The notes under the pieces were generated by a model that was not told where the DNA came from, did no database searches, and saw only the letters and a program-made list of their open reading frames with translations. A program made the translations under genes and the position numbers. A stretch of 64,000 nucleotides of DNA from Phorcus lineatus (lineage: Eukaryota; Mollusca; Gastropoda; Trochida; Trochidae): contig OV121096.1 of NCBI GenBank assembly GCA_921293015.1, positions 25,617,729 to 25,681,728 on the forward strand. Direction: 5' to 3'. Below, piece after piece: positions 50,601 to 62,205 of this stretch. The number at the start of each line of letters is the position of its first letter. The stretch's first letter is position 1.

Positions 50601-50953
50601 CACATCCTGGTACAATGTAGTCAGGAATATGACGTCATCACTTACATCAATGAAGCATTACTTCCTCTTGACACAAGTTTTTAAAAACGTACGATTTCAA
50701 ATGGATCCGGAATTATCCTACTGCATCTAACTTCCTATGTTTATGATACTGTAAATAATTAAAGCATTTAAAACGGATACAAAGAAAGTTTCTTATCCTT
50801 TATAATTAGTGTTGATCAAATGTATTTGTGTTCACTTAGTGAACTAGAGTTTATTTTTTACAGTTCATCAATAATGACTTTTGAACGCTTCCTTAAACTA
50901 GCGATTATTGGTTTAAACTTGTTTATATTTGCAAATGATGTAGGCAGGTGAAG
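47610..50953. other. Non-coding stretch, minor simple repeats
   Basis: An 8-base unit GGTATCAT is repeated three times at about 48603-48626. No exon recognised. The minus ORF at 49623 has no family motif. An isolated B-box-like GGATTCGAACTC lies near 50590. Confidence 0.45.
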
Positions 50954-50957
50954 TTAA

Positions 50958-51291
50958 AGAGCCACTCCGTGAGTTGTTGGAGTCAAGCATAATCAATGGT
51001 GTCTTTTGATCGCGAGGTATCGACTATCACCAAAAAGACACATTTTAAAGCTTATTGGTTTTACACTGACAATATGAAGGTAGAACGTCGCAATTATTAC
51101 CGGACAGTGGCGCGCGTCAAATAGTCAAACGTAATTTTGGAGACTTAACTTAAACAACCAGGAGGGCAGTTAGGAGTTGATAGTGTTTGTTAGGTAATAT
51201 ATATCTAGTATCCATGTATATTGGACGTGATATCTACACCTCTGTGCATTTATAAGGATGTTTTTAGATTTTAATGGAAAACTAGTATTTG

Positions 51292-51378
<87 letters not shown>

Positions 51379-51502
51379 TTTTGGACATGAAAAGTTAAGT
51401 TTTGATTTTATATCACCACATATGACATTTAGGTTAGACAGTTAGACAGTTAGGTTCGTATAAAAAGTAAATTATATATTATGAAAACCACGGAGTGGCT
51501 CT
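50958..51502 (+). mobile_element. TTAA-flanked MITE, AGAGCCACTCCGTG family, copy 1
   Basis: TTAA at 50954-50957 and 51503-51506 flanks a 545-base element with the perfect 14-base terminal repeat AGAGCCACTCCGTG. It is collinear with the copy at 53353-53825 over its whole length, apart from an internal AT microsatellite. Non-coding; piggyBac- or Kolobok-type mobilisation is inferred from the TTAA target only. Confidence 0.9.
51294..51375. repeat. (AT)n microsatellite inside the MITE
   Basis: 82 bases of alternating AT lie at the point where the sister MITE at 53353 has only GTGTATG. The expansion therefore arose after insertion or in this lineage of the element. Confidence 0.95.
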
Positions 51503-51506
51503 TTAA

Positions 51507-53038
51507 AATATCAAACATATCTCAGTCCTAGCTATTCTTCGACTCTCACCGTTCCGAAATTTGTTAATTACTTCCTAGCTATCAGACATCTATTTCAATC
51601 AATCTTTAATGCATTTAATGATTTATTGATTCCAAATAACTAATTGTAGAAAGGCATTTCGACACATCTTAAACTCTCGGGCAAAAGAAACGCTACCACT
51701 TTAGATTTGAAATTGCGAAAAAAATCAAACTCAGATTCAGCCCAAATCGCATGAAAATATCCTAGAGACTTTGTTGGATCGTCATTGAAACTATTAATTG
51801 ACATAATCGACATTTTCAATAAATGCACATGTTTTTTTTAAACATATGAAAACTGTTTGAATTTCTGAATGTTTCAAAGTCATAAAATCATTAACTATCT
51901 AATAAGCTATCGTATATAAAATAGTGTTTTTAGTCCTTTTGCATTGATAATCAAGCTACAACATCCTTTAGAATTTATAAACTTATTATAATCTCAATCA
52001 TAACCTCAAATATTCCAATCCTAAAATTTTAACCTTGCTCTATATCTAGGACAAACTCTTCATAATAATATTTGATCATTTTGGTGTAAGTGGGAAAAAA
52101 GATTACATGTGATCGCCTGATTATAGAATTAAGCAAACAACGAAAGGATTGCACATCGCATTCACCTGTGAAAAGGTAGCGAAATTACAATCTTAGGCAT
52201 GTAATGTATTCTCTATAAGAACGCATTTGTTCTTTGGCACCGATGTAGATCGAAACATCACACGAGGTTGTTTACACGGATACGAACCCTCTGCTGTGTT
52301 TGACAGCACACACAAACTACTTGCGTCTTAAGGGTTCTAGATGGGAGTACTTGAAGCTTTTTATTTGATTTGAATGGATCAAGCGGAAACATAAGAATTA
52401 TTCATGAACAATCATCTAGTGAACAGACGTCGTTGTTATCAATTCTTTAAGAAAGAAAAGCTTAAACTTAATGATTGCCTAATATCTTTGAAAGATTCGA
52501 ACTCGAATTCTCGGAGGAAATAAGTTCTCTGGCTAATAGGTACAACATAATTAAAGGATTTACTGGAGTAAAAAGGCTTATATAAATTGATTATAGGTTG
52601 TCATAAACTGAAGGAGAAATTCTATACGTCTTGAAATGTTCACATATTTGTTGAAAATATTTTAAAACTTTTCAACTTATATGTCAACAAAGTAGGTTCC
52701 TCAAATGATATTACTTACAATACTTAAATGTTGACATTTTTAATTTCAATGAAATTTGTTAATTTTAATTATCTCTTATAAGGTTGAAAGGCACAGTAAA
52801 ACTGTGTTTGTACACATCTACATAATCCTTACTCATAAAAACTGCTGATTTTTAAAAAAGATTCATTCGATGTCGTACTTTTACATGAACAATCAGGAAA
52901 AAACATAAATCAATATAAAACACTCTTGCCAGATAACGGAAAGTGAGTGCATTGTCGTCCCGGTATTAGGCATCTTTATGTGCCAAACCTTATATGGTCT
53001 TCCAAGGACACTGCAGGTGTGATATTCCTTTTGCATTC
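51507..53038. other. Non-coding stretch, nothing recognised
   Basis: No exon recognised. A GAAAGGCACAGTAAAACTGT word near 52787 resembles the end of a TTAA-type MITE, but no partner end was found. Confidence 0.45.
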
Positions 53039-53047
53039 AGTCATACC

Positions 53048-53989
53048 CATCCTCAGTAACCCAGTGTTAAATGTTCCGATAATCTTCACAAGCCACCCCT
53101 GGGGATCTTCACCAGGAAAATCTGTACTGCAATTAACAACACGTGAGATAAATGAGCCAATAAAATTGTTCCGTCGATTATAGCTGCAAACCTCTCAAAA
53201 GTCGTTCAACAACACCCTTGTATCTAACTTTGAAGAAATTGGCTTACAATTCCCGCTCTTAGCTCATACTTTCATGCTTTCAGAGGGGAATAAACTTCAT
53301 TGTCGACTATCTGAGCATTCGCTCAAAGGGAATGTTTTAAACATAGCGTTAAAGAGCCACTCCGTGAGTTGTTTGAGTCATGTATGCGAAACTGAATCAA
53401 TGGTGTCATTTTATCGCGAAGTATCGACTGTTACCAAAAAGACACATTTGAAAGCTTATTGGGTTTTTTTAAAAAGTGACAATATGAAGGTAGAACGTCG
53501 CAATTATGATTGAAAACCGGACAACGGCGCGCGTCAAATAGTCAAACGTAATTTTTGAGACTTATCTAAAACAGCCAGGAGGGCAGTTAGGAGTTGATAG
53601 TGTTTGTTAGGTTATATAACTAGTATCCATGTATATTGGACGTGATATCTTAACCTCTGTGCATTTATAAGGCTGTTTTTAGATTTTCATGGAAAACCAG
53701 TATTTGTCATGTGTATGTCTTTTGGACATGAAAAGTTAAGATGTTTTGATTTTTGATCACCACATATGACATTAAGGTTCATATCAAAGGTAAATAATAT
53801 GTTATGAAAATCACGGAGTGGCTCTTTAACAAACGCATATTTCCACAACTTATATCAAGCTGTTTCATTGGGTTACTATTTCATAACAAGACTCAAGGGC
53901 AGATAATTTCAGTCGAATTTTCCTGATGAAAATTCCCAGGGGTGACTGTGAAGAGTATCGGAACATTAAGCCGTCGGTGACCGAGGATG
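53048..53989. mobile_element. MITE with long inverted repeats and 9-bp target duplication, copy 2, carrying a nested MITE
   Basis: The left end is CATCCTCAGTAACCC and the right end read inward is CATCCTCGGTCACCG. The terminal similarity runs about 90 bases, through TGTTCCGATA, CTTCACA, CCACCCCTGGG or TCACCCCTGGG, and CAGGAAAA. AGTCATACC (9 bp) flanks it perfectly at 53039-53047 and 53990-53998. Without the nested element it is about 469 bases, close to copy 1 at 30380. Confidence 0.92.
53353..53825 (+). mobile_element. TTAA-flanked MITE, AGAGCCACTCCGTG family, copy 2, nested
   Basis: This 473-base element, flanked by TTAA at 53349-53352 and 53826-53829, lies inside the 9-bp-duplication MITE. 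The uninterrupted relative at 30380 reads GGCGTTACCGCG at the matching place, close to the rebuilt site GCGTTAACAAACGC, so the insertion is directly visible. The terminal 14 bases are identical to copy 1. Confidence 0.93.
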
Positions 53990-53998
53990 AGTCATACC

Positions 53999-56900
53999 TT
54001 GGATTTAAGCTTTTCAGAAGAATTAAGCCCTGCATTTCTTAAATTCCTCATTATAATTGTCAGTGCAACTATATGCAATCCTCAATGAGGCAGATTAGGG
54101 CGTGTAATTTTTCTACAATGTCAATGGGCAGCTACTAAAGCAAAATTACAAGAGGTTGGTTTATTTAGTGAGGTGGCATCGATAAAATTCCATTAAATAA
54201 TTTTCATATTCGTCATCAATTTAAGCCAAAATATCTAGTTAAATTTGCACAGCAATTCAATGAAAGACATATCTAAAACATACAATCAGTTATCAATGCC
54301 ATATGCCTGACATGGGATTGATTACAAGTGACGGTTTTGGTCGTGATAATACATACATCATTTTGGTATAGTCTTGTACATCTAATATATATTCAGTGCT
54401 TTCAAATGGATATGAACCTCAACTAGCACAGTTAATATGAACACGAGCCCCAAGTTCTCTTACAATAGACTGAGACAGCCACCCGTTGTAGTTGGTTCGA
54501 ATCCAGTAGGTGTTGAGCTGTCATTATCAAATAGACAATTTCAAATGCCTCTTATTCCACTTCCTCCTTAGGGTGTCTATTGAAGCTCAACAGTCGTTGC
54601 GACGATGATTTGTTTTTGCGACGTTTTAAAGACGCAGCCCACTCTTTATTCAGCAATGAATAGTAGCTATTGTGACGTCACCAAACACTGTCGGATGACG
54701 ATAACAACAGTAGCGTTATGACGTCACTAGCAATAAAATCTATGATATTTCACGGCTTTGTTTGTTTCACTTCATATATTTTCATTCAGGCAGAGATATC
54801 ATATAAACCAGTAAATTCAACATGCTATCTCCAATTTAAAAAGATTCAGCCACCCATTGCAATAAAGAAAATACATTTTTGATCGGAAACATTAGTTTTA
54901 AAATATGTTATGAACTTTGAAAATGATTTTGAATAAGTTGTCCAAATGGAACACAGTCTTCTTAGAATGGAAACTATTATTCACATATATGCTAAACAAA
55001 ACGACAAATATTGAACAAAATATCTTTTTCATTGCAACTTTGTATGATATAAGAGAACTATCACAATTGAGACTGAAACAGTTCAGGGTTGAGAGTACTT
55101 AAATTTTAGCCCATAAAGATTATTTTAAACCTGTTTCGAGGAACCTGGATAAAAACGCAAGATTTGAGATTTATCATAGCAATAAAAAACGTATCTTATT
55201 CTGAAAATTTACTAGGTGGTGTTTATCAAAATTAATTTGAAACGATTATTATTGAAAGTGTATTTCCGACCACCGTGGGCTTTAAGACAAAATTATAAAA
55301 TCAATCTCAAACGAAAATGATGCAGCCTATTTGAGCATCTATCAATGTTAATATAATTCAGCTGTCATTCAAGTAATTATCCGTATGCCAACCAGTGAGG
55401 TATGGAGTGTGCCAAGGTGCGCCGGTCTTGCCCCTTAATCAATATGTACTGTTTTTACTAAAATATCACATTGACTGTTATGCCGCAAAAGTTCACTTCG
55501 TTTCTTCAGGACTCGAACAGAATATTGACAACCTTTAAAGCAAATTTCAGACTTTAATCTTGATACCTTTCATTTTTATTATTATTATTTTTTAACCGAA
55601 AAACCGAATATGCCCATGTGGATTGAAAACTCATTATCAAATACTACGTAAGCGAATATTTAGAGACGTTTTATATCGTCATCATATGACTGTTTCAAAC
55701 CTACATCGATGTTCATAAATGTTTGACTCCAACATGTGTTTTTGAACAATCAAAAGTTGGTCAATCAGTGACAAGCTATTTGAACTTTATAATCTCTTTA
55801 AATCTTAAACAATGAAGATGTGGTAAGTATAGTTTATCAATAGAATAACTCTGATTTCGCCTATCTATGGTCTCCGGGTACTTTTGTGGTTAATGTCGAA
55901 ATGTCGACCTATAGAATGTCACTTTGAGAGAGCGTCGATGGTGGTCTAATGCAAGCGGAAATCGGTCTACATGTTGAAAAACTAACAGTTGTTTTGTTGT
56001 TATATTCATTATCCCCCCATCCTGTCTACGTGAAAAGTTGTTTGACTTCTGAGTCACGAGACTTTCAACCACTAACCAGGTCATATGATTCTCACTTTTT
56101 TTGCATTAGCATGAAATTTAATTAACACAAGTTTAAAAACACAAACCTTCGCTTTTAGCACTTTGAACGAGATGTTTATATTGATGTTATCATTCATATG
56201 AAATCTTTCCATAATTTCAGTTAAAAAAGTGGTAACTTTTGAGTTTACTTATACTTTTACTGCCTCTTACTATATTACTTTTAATGTTACTTCTATTACT
56301 AATTCTACTACTACGACTACTACTACTGCTGCTGCTGCTGCTGCTACTACTACTCTTATGATTATCATTATTATACTGTCGCCATGTTCTTTGAGTTCTA
56401 AAGTATTTTGTTGTTAACAAAACACTTGCAATTGTGAAAACTTGTATTGTAACTTATCGAAACCTAAGTTTTAACCCAAATGAAAAACTCTTTAAAAGGC
56501 GTTAAACTTTTGTACAAAATCAAACAAATCCTAAATCAATTAAATTCAAATCTTATAATAGTTTATAAACAAAACCCTTAACTTAAACGATGGTTTTTGT
56601 GTACCATTTTGTCTTTCATATATCATGTCAGTTAGTAACCATTTACAGTTGGGCGAAACGGCGAAACGAGCGGCAAACCAGAAGCACATGAATTGTTGGA
56701 GATCAACAAGGGAATCTATTGATTCCTTATCTTTTCTTTGGGTCACTCAATCAACTCTCCCCGGAGGTGCACGCTAACTAGATACATTAAAATTTAATAA
56801 GGAACTGAGTGATGTGTCTACGCTAGGATTACGAGAGAACAATACCCTATTTGAAATGAATCATTGTTGTGTGCAATACAGACAGCTGCCATAGTGACAT

Positions 56901-57880
56901 TGATATTTTTATGTTCCACTTTGGTTTCATGAAGATTAGTTCTGTCAAAATGATGAAGTAAAAGTTAACACACATGCTTGATATTTTTCATTTTAAAATT
57001 CATAGAAGGCTATAATCTAGTTTCTGATAACATAATCGACACATCCATCGACATGAGAAATTTTCATTAATCCAAATGATCAAATTCTGTTTGCCTGCGC
57101 TGAGGTATTTCCCAAGGGATCAGAGGCCGAGTTTATAGTTAAACTTTCGAGGTCATCTTAAAGAAGATCAAACGGAGAAACATTTTGATTTTATTATTCG
57201 AACAAACAAAGAGAATGTTCGGAGAAACAAATTATTATCGATATTTAGATGTTTGTTTTTTGACTCTCGTGTTAAATTAATTTGTTTTTGCTTTTTTGTG
57301 TTTGATTTTTTTTCCACCCTTACTCGAATACTTCGAGTGATTCTTTTAAGACGGAACATCCATTAAATTCCTGTACACGTGCACAAGCCAGTTTCGAATA
57401 CAAAGCAAATTTAATCTCAATCAATAGAAAAATTTATGCTATGTGTCTTATTTTGTATCGAGGTACGTAGAGATATATTCTTATCAGCGTGAAACTTCAA
57501 GATATAAATCTTGGTTTAAAACCCTTTCACAGAAAATATTGACAATGGGATATTGGAATTGGGATACGTTCGTTAACACCTGTGTCTACCTGTCAAGGTT
57601 GGATCTTACTGCAGTATGGTAAATATCTTTTGAACTGACTGATTCTACTTATCCTCAATTCTCCTTATATGTCTACTCCAAAAAGAGTTTTTTCTAGATA
57701 ACAATTTTTGTTGATGCGCAAAAGATGTTTCGAAATATACGCGTACTCCTTCATCAAGTGTTGGTATGAAGGAGTAAGCATTTAACAGTAATAATATTAT
57801 ACAGCTTTTATAAATCTTTTCTTTCTCCAAAATACTGGTCAAACCAAAGCTGACATATTTGTCGCGAGGTCACCACCAAC
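53999..57880. other. Non-coding stretch with minor repeats
   Basis: An isolated B box TGGTTCGAATCC lies near 54493. Two TGACGTCA words (54673, 54719) occur within about 50 bases. A trinucleotide run is listed separately. Short ORFs lack family motifs. Confidence 0.45.
56303..56357. repeat. (ACT)n/(GCT)n trinucleotide run
   Basis: An interrupted CTA/CTG repeat produces serine- and threonine-rich shadow ORFs on both strands. Confidence 0.9.
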
Positions 57881-57912
57881 ACCCTGCGTCACTAGGTACC
57901 CTCCTGTAATCA

Positions 57913-58975
57913 TGGAAAGTTCTAAAACTGAGCATCGTGTGGTTGTCAAGTTTCTCACGAAAGAAGCGGTGAATGCGACCGAAATACATAAACGGATGAC
58001 CAATGTATATGGAAAAGAAGCCCCTCAATATTCTAATAGACGAGAAATCTTCAGAATGTAGCATTTCTCGTGGAAGTGTTTGCACCACGAGCACTTGCAC
58101 ATGTTCAAGATGTCTGCAAGATCGGTGCCATGCAACTTATATGTTAAAGATGGACACCATAAAGTTGAATCAAGTTGACCCCGATAACTTTCATGCCCCT
58201 CTGGTTACAGGGGATGAAACGTTGATTAATCACTGGGATCCTGACACCCAGCAGAATCGATGCAATGGAAGCAAAAGCACTCTCCTGCACCCAAGAAGTT
58301 CAGAGTTGAATCCAGTCGTGAGCTCTTGGACATCTACAATGCTCATCCCGATAACTTCCATGCCCCTCTGGTTACAGAGGATGAAACGTGGATTCATCAC
58401 TGGGATCCTGACACCCAGCAAAAATCCATGCAAGGGCAGCACAAGCACTCTTCTGAACCCAAGAAGTTCCGAACTCAGCCTTCTGGGAATTTCGGGAATT
58501 CCAGGGGCGTGATACTTATAGGCTATGAACCACCTAAATCTACAATAACAAGAGCCTACTATACTTACTTGTTAAAGCAATTGAGAGCGGCGATCAAGAA
58601 GGATGGCGCGGCATATTGACTGCTGGAGTTATGAATCTTCATGTCAACGCTCCAGTGTACAGGCTGAACTTCAACAATTTAACTTTTAACAACTTAATCA
58701 GTCCAGATCATGGCCCAAAGCAACTATATATTTCGCAATTTGAAATCACATTTGCGTGGTAAAGATTTCGCGATGAAGATGAACTCAAGACAGGTACTGA
58801 GGCATGGCTTAGGGACCAGTCAGAAGGCTTCTGCAGCAAGGGCATAGAAAGTCTCAAAGACAAATGGGTCAAGTGCATCAAGGTCCAGGGATACTATATT
58901 GAAAAATAAAATCATTATCACAACCATTGGCTTCAATTTTATATACACTTCTATGAACTTATTGACTTCCCCTCG
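57913..58975 (+). pseudogene. Broken mariner transposase with internal tandem duplication
   Basis: From ATG 57913 one frame gives HRVVVKFLTKEAVNATEIHK, the N-terminal helix-turn-helix region of mariner. Later frames give TEDETWIHHWDPDTQQKS (first catalytic Asp), SRGVILIGYEPPKSTIT, AYYTYLLKQLRAAIK, then NLKSHLRGKDF and DKWVKCIKVQGYYIEK at the C-terminus. Much of the segment between the first HTH region and the DETW block is lost, and frames switch repeatedly. CGAGGGGAAGTCAATAAGTT read inward from 58975 resembles a mariner terminal repeat; no matching 5' end was found. Confidence 0.85.
58181..58478 (+). repeat. Tandem duplication inside the mariner, period 167 bp
   Basis: CCGATAACTT, CATGCCCCTCTGGTTACAG, CACTGGGATCCTGACACCCA and CCAAGAAGTTC occur at 58181 and again from 58348. 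The period is not a multiple of three, so the repeat alone would break the frame. Confidence 0.9.
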
Positions 58976-59152
58976 CAACTATTCGTTGAATTTGCATTTG
59001 GGGGTACATCGTGATCGTAGTATGGTCAACCATGTGATACCATCTTTCAATTTACAACCCAAGTGTCAGTGAGAGTAACCTTTACTCAGAACTGCGATGC
59101 CCTCAGTTTATCATCGACAAGGGTATATATGTCGTGTACGAGTTGTGATTTT

Positions 59153-59265
59153 GTACAAGTTATAACTTGTATGATGCCATCATACAAGTTATAACCTGTA
59201 TGGTTTTCATTGTACATGTTATAACTTGTACAGTTTTGGTTTGCAGTTTTGCCATAACTTGTACA
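59153..59265. repeat. Left subterminal palindrome array of the transposon
   Basis: TACAAGTTATAACTTGTA at 59154-59171, then variants at 59183-59200 and 59213-59230 (spacing 29-30 bases), and a half site near 59254. The mirror set lies in the right terminal repeat. Confidence 0.9.
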
Positions 59266-59339
59266 ACATGAAAGTCAAAATAAGATTTCGATAAAATTGA
59301 ATCATTTATTTACCCTTTTTGACAGAAATTGAACATGAT

Positions 59340-60401
59340 TTACTTGTTTGAGCATGGCAGTGCGTCATGACAGCGTGAGTTGCAGAGTACTCCAACTTGA
59401 CGGCACTTACACCGAGCTGTCTTACATTTAGTTCTACATTTACATTGAAAATGTCCTTGGCCGCCAGTTTGTGACAAAATTGTCACCGCTCTTCTAAGTG
59501 AAACTTCTTCCTGGGGTATCATCTCTTTCGTTATAGATCCACTCACTTTTTCAAACTGATTTCGAGAGAGAGATCTTGATACAATACCAGCTTTTGTGCC
59601 AATTTTGAAACCTGTACCAGTAATATCAAGTACAATCCCTTGAAGGTTTCTTGGGTCAGTAGGTCCGCGATCCACATGCGGCACAGGTATGGCAACATTG
59701 TCACTGATGTTGACATCAGCCAATCGGCGACGACTACGTTTAGCCATTGTTTCAGCTTGCTTTGAAATGCCCTCATGTGCACGTTTCCTGATAAGCAACT
59801 TCAGCTGTTATTTTAGTTTTAAGTGATCTAAGCACAGAGAATTTTGTCAGATGGTCTTGGTGTGCAAAACCCACTTAAATTCACCATCACATGCAGATTG
59901 ATAGTCAATTAGATCGACTTGTCCCCGTGAATTGAAAGTTGATGAAATTATTGGCTTAACCACTAGTTTTGATGTCTCCGTACGCTTTTTCTTCATAATA
60001 CATTGGTCACACTGTGAGACGAACATCTTGTTTGCTTCTCTACTTATGTTTGCAAAATGGTTATTGAGTTCTTTAAATGTTTTATGGATACCTCCATGGC
60101 CTACAGCACAATGTGAAGTTTTGATTATATGAAACATTTCCTCTAATGGCACATAGTAGATAACTTTCTCTTCTGATCATTTCTTTACAAGCTCATCCAA
60201 ACCAGCCACATGAACAACATCATATTTCTTCAACAAATACCTTTCGGTGCTTGACTTCTTCCCATCCAACTTAAGTTGTTTGATTTTGTCAATAAGGCTT
60301 GCAAGTTTCTCTCTCGTAAATAATGTGTTATTTGTTGAGGTATTGTCTTCTTCCAATTTCAACAAGGTAGATGTAAATCTGTGTTCATGTGTGGACTCCA
60401 T
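59340..60401 (-). pseudogene. KRBA2/Ginger-like integrase gene, core deleted and stops in frame
   Basis: Three open pieces (60401-60177, 60152-59847, 59798-59340) share one frame. The first is an N-terminal Lys/Leu-rich region. A TGA at 60177 interrupts it, and SEEKVIYYVPLEE follows. Next is an integrase zinc-binding domain with HCAVGHGGIH and later CDQC. Then VDLIDYQSACDGEFKWVLH, the start of the rve core with its first Asp, stops near 59847. Most of the catalytic core is gone. The C-terminal piece carries VPHVDRGPTDPRNLQGIVLD and a cysteine-rich CXC-like domain (CKCRTKC, CKCRQVGVLC). This domain order matches proteins annotated KRAB-A domain-containing 2-like. Confidence 0.85.
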
Positions 60402-60617
60402 GGTCTCTCAAGATAGAATAAGAGACGTCAAAAACAGGCTTTAAGCAACGTATAAGCTAAATGATCACACTCAGTAAAATAGATTGGCTTACCTCCTAGA
60501 TTGACAGAGTGAGAGCATCCAAGCTCTACCCAATGCATATGCTAAACAGTTAGCCCTCAGCAGTCTAATAGAATGCAAGCATAGTATGAAATACTACTGA
60601 GAAGTAATGCATTTATT

Positions 60618-60750
60618 GTTGTACAAGTTATACCAAAACATTAGCAAAAAGTTGTACAGTTATAACATGTACAGGTGAAATCATACAAGTTATAACTTGT
60701 ATAGTAGCGTCATACACGTTATAACTTGTACAAAGTCATAACTTGTACAC
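60618..60750. repeat. Right subterminal palindrome array of the transposon
   Basis: Variants of TACAAGTTATAACTTGTA near 60653, 60684 and 60713, with half sites near 60620 and 60737. They mirror the left end in order and spacing. Confidence 0.88.
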
Positions 60751-60760
60751 GACATATATA

Positions 60761-62110
60761 AGTGTAAATTCACTCTCAGAATTTTGTGAGATACTTGCTC
60801 CAAATATGACTGACATTAGTTCATTTAGGTCAACATGTTTAATGACTTGGAAAATCGATATCGCTGTTGGCCTGCAATAGCTGTGTGTACATTTAAATTG
60901 TTTTCCAAAAGGATTTAACATTAGTAATTCTTCATTTATAAATATTCAAAATAAGTTTATTTTCATTTCCTCAATATAAGTTTACCTGTTACAAACACCA
61001 ATAACCTCTTGGAAAATTATATGAACATCTCACAAAACAGTAGTGCAATCATCTATTGGGCAATCATTGTATGTGCACTGTATGGTACATAAGTTCGTAT
61101 AATTAGGAATATGTATGACAATCTCTTACGAAACCGTATACATTAAATTTTAACGGTAACTCTTTTTACATCTGGTGGCAAGTCGAGATTAAATGAGTGA
61201 TGTAAAGCAAATGTAGTTGAGCTGAAGAGCCGTTCCCGGAATGAAACAAGCGCAAAAACGCAGCAATATGATGTTGCGTAAAAACGATGTACATTTCAGC
61301 TCGTGCAACACCGTATGATTTTGAGCTGTTGGTCAAAGTCGCATTGTACGCCGTTGAGGCAACATGTGTGAATTGATACTTTTATAAATTATTTACACAA
61401 ATTTGATTTTTTCAATGAAATACTTTAGTTCACAGTTAAATGGTTGTTGTTTAATTTTCTCTTTTGTTATCTTTTGAATTATAGGAGTGGGCAGCATTCC
61501 AGTAGTATTACCCATGTAAAAATTAAACGTATCTATACAAAAGTTTCACATCTTGTAACAATACGTGAATACGAGAATGTAAAACTTAATGTTTGAATGA
61601 CAGGGTCGATGTTTCCAATACATATTATGATAATTGATCCCCGCATCATCCATAAACGTCATGTAAAGAGTTTTTGATCCACCACATCATCCTCCCGTCT
61701 TATTGGTGACCAAAGCAAACCACTTTCTTGAAAGATATAACAGGAATTGAGCCTAACTTACCCAAAACGAACACATTGAATAATAACAAATGTTACAAAT
61801 TTATGTCTAAATGGATACATAAATGTTACAGTATTCATTTCACGACGATTAAGGCCATTCTCTAGAATTGGTAAGGACATAGTTCAAATAAAAGAGTTTG
61901 ACGAGAACCGGCCCTGCTTCAATGAAGCAATTAAAAAACTGATGATGGTAGAAGACAAAGCTGGCTACTCCCTCCCTATTTATTTATGAGTAGAGCGGAA
62001 GGCAGGTACCTTAGTATCTATGGTAGTAAAGTGTCACAACAAAGTATAAACACAATGGTAGTGACTAAGTTTGATCAACATAATGAAGACCTGGTTCGAT
62101 AAAACGTTCC
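60761..62110. other. Non-coding stretch upstream of the secreted-protein gene
   Basis: No exon recognised. The final few hundred bases are likely promoter of the gene starting at 62206. Confidence 0.4.
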
Positions 62111-62131
62111 TGTTTGACCACAATTATTGAT

Positions 62132-62154
62132 CACGTGACTTTTGGTATAAAAGG
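62132..62154 (+). promoter_or_regulatory. Core promoter: E box CACGTG and TATA box
   Basis: CACGTG at 62132-62137 is followed by TATAAAAGG at 62146-62154. Transcription would start near 62175-62182, leaving a short leader of about 25-30 bases before the ATG. Confidence 0.7.
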
Positions 62155-62205
62155 CCGGGTATGCGGGCGTGCCATTTATCTACACGGAAATATCAAAGGA
62201 CCATC

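Larger units (their letters stand above)
59130..60754 (-). mobile_element. Integrase-type (Ginger/KRBA2-like) DNA transposon, internally deleted
   Basis: The 1625-base element has terminal inverted repeats of about 130-150 bases, starting TGTCGTGTAC at the left and ending GTACACGACA at the right. This is the TG...CA rule of retroviral-type integrases. TATA (or TATATA) flanks both sides as a likely target duplication. The minus-strand interior encodes integrase pieces, listed separately. Each terminal repeat carries spaced palindromes. The catalytic core is missing, so it is non-autonomous as read. Confidence 0.88.

Noticed and set aside
51170-51388. Ile-Tyr repeat ORF
   Set aside because: Translation of the AT microsatellite inside a MITE.
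56217-56420. Poly-serine and poly-threonine/alanine ORFs on opposite strands
   Set aside because: Trinucleotide repeat artefacts.
59543-59782. 79-residue minus ORF inside the transposon
   Set aside because: Alternate frame of the integrase C-terminal piece; the other frame has the recognisable domain.
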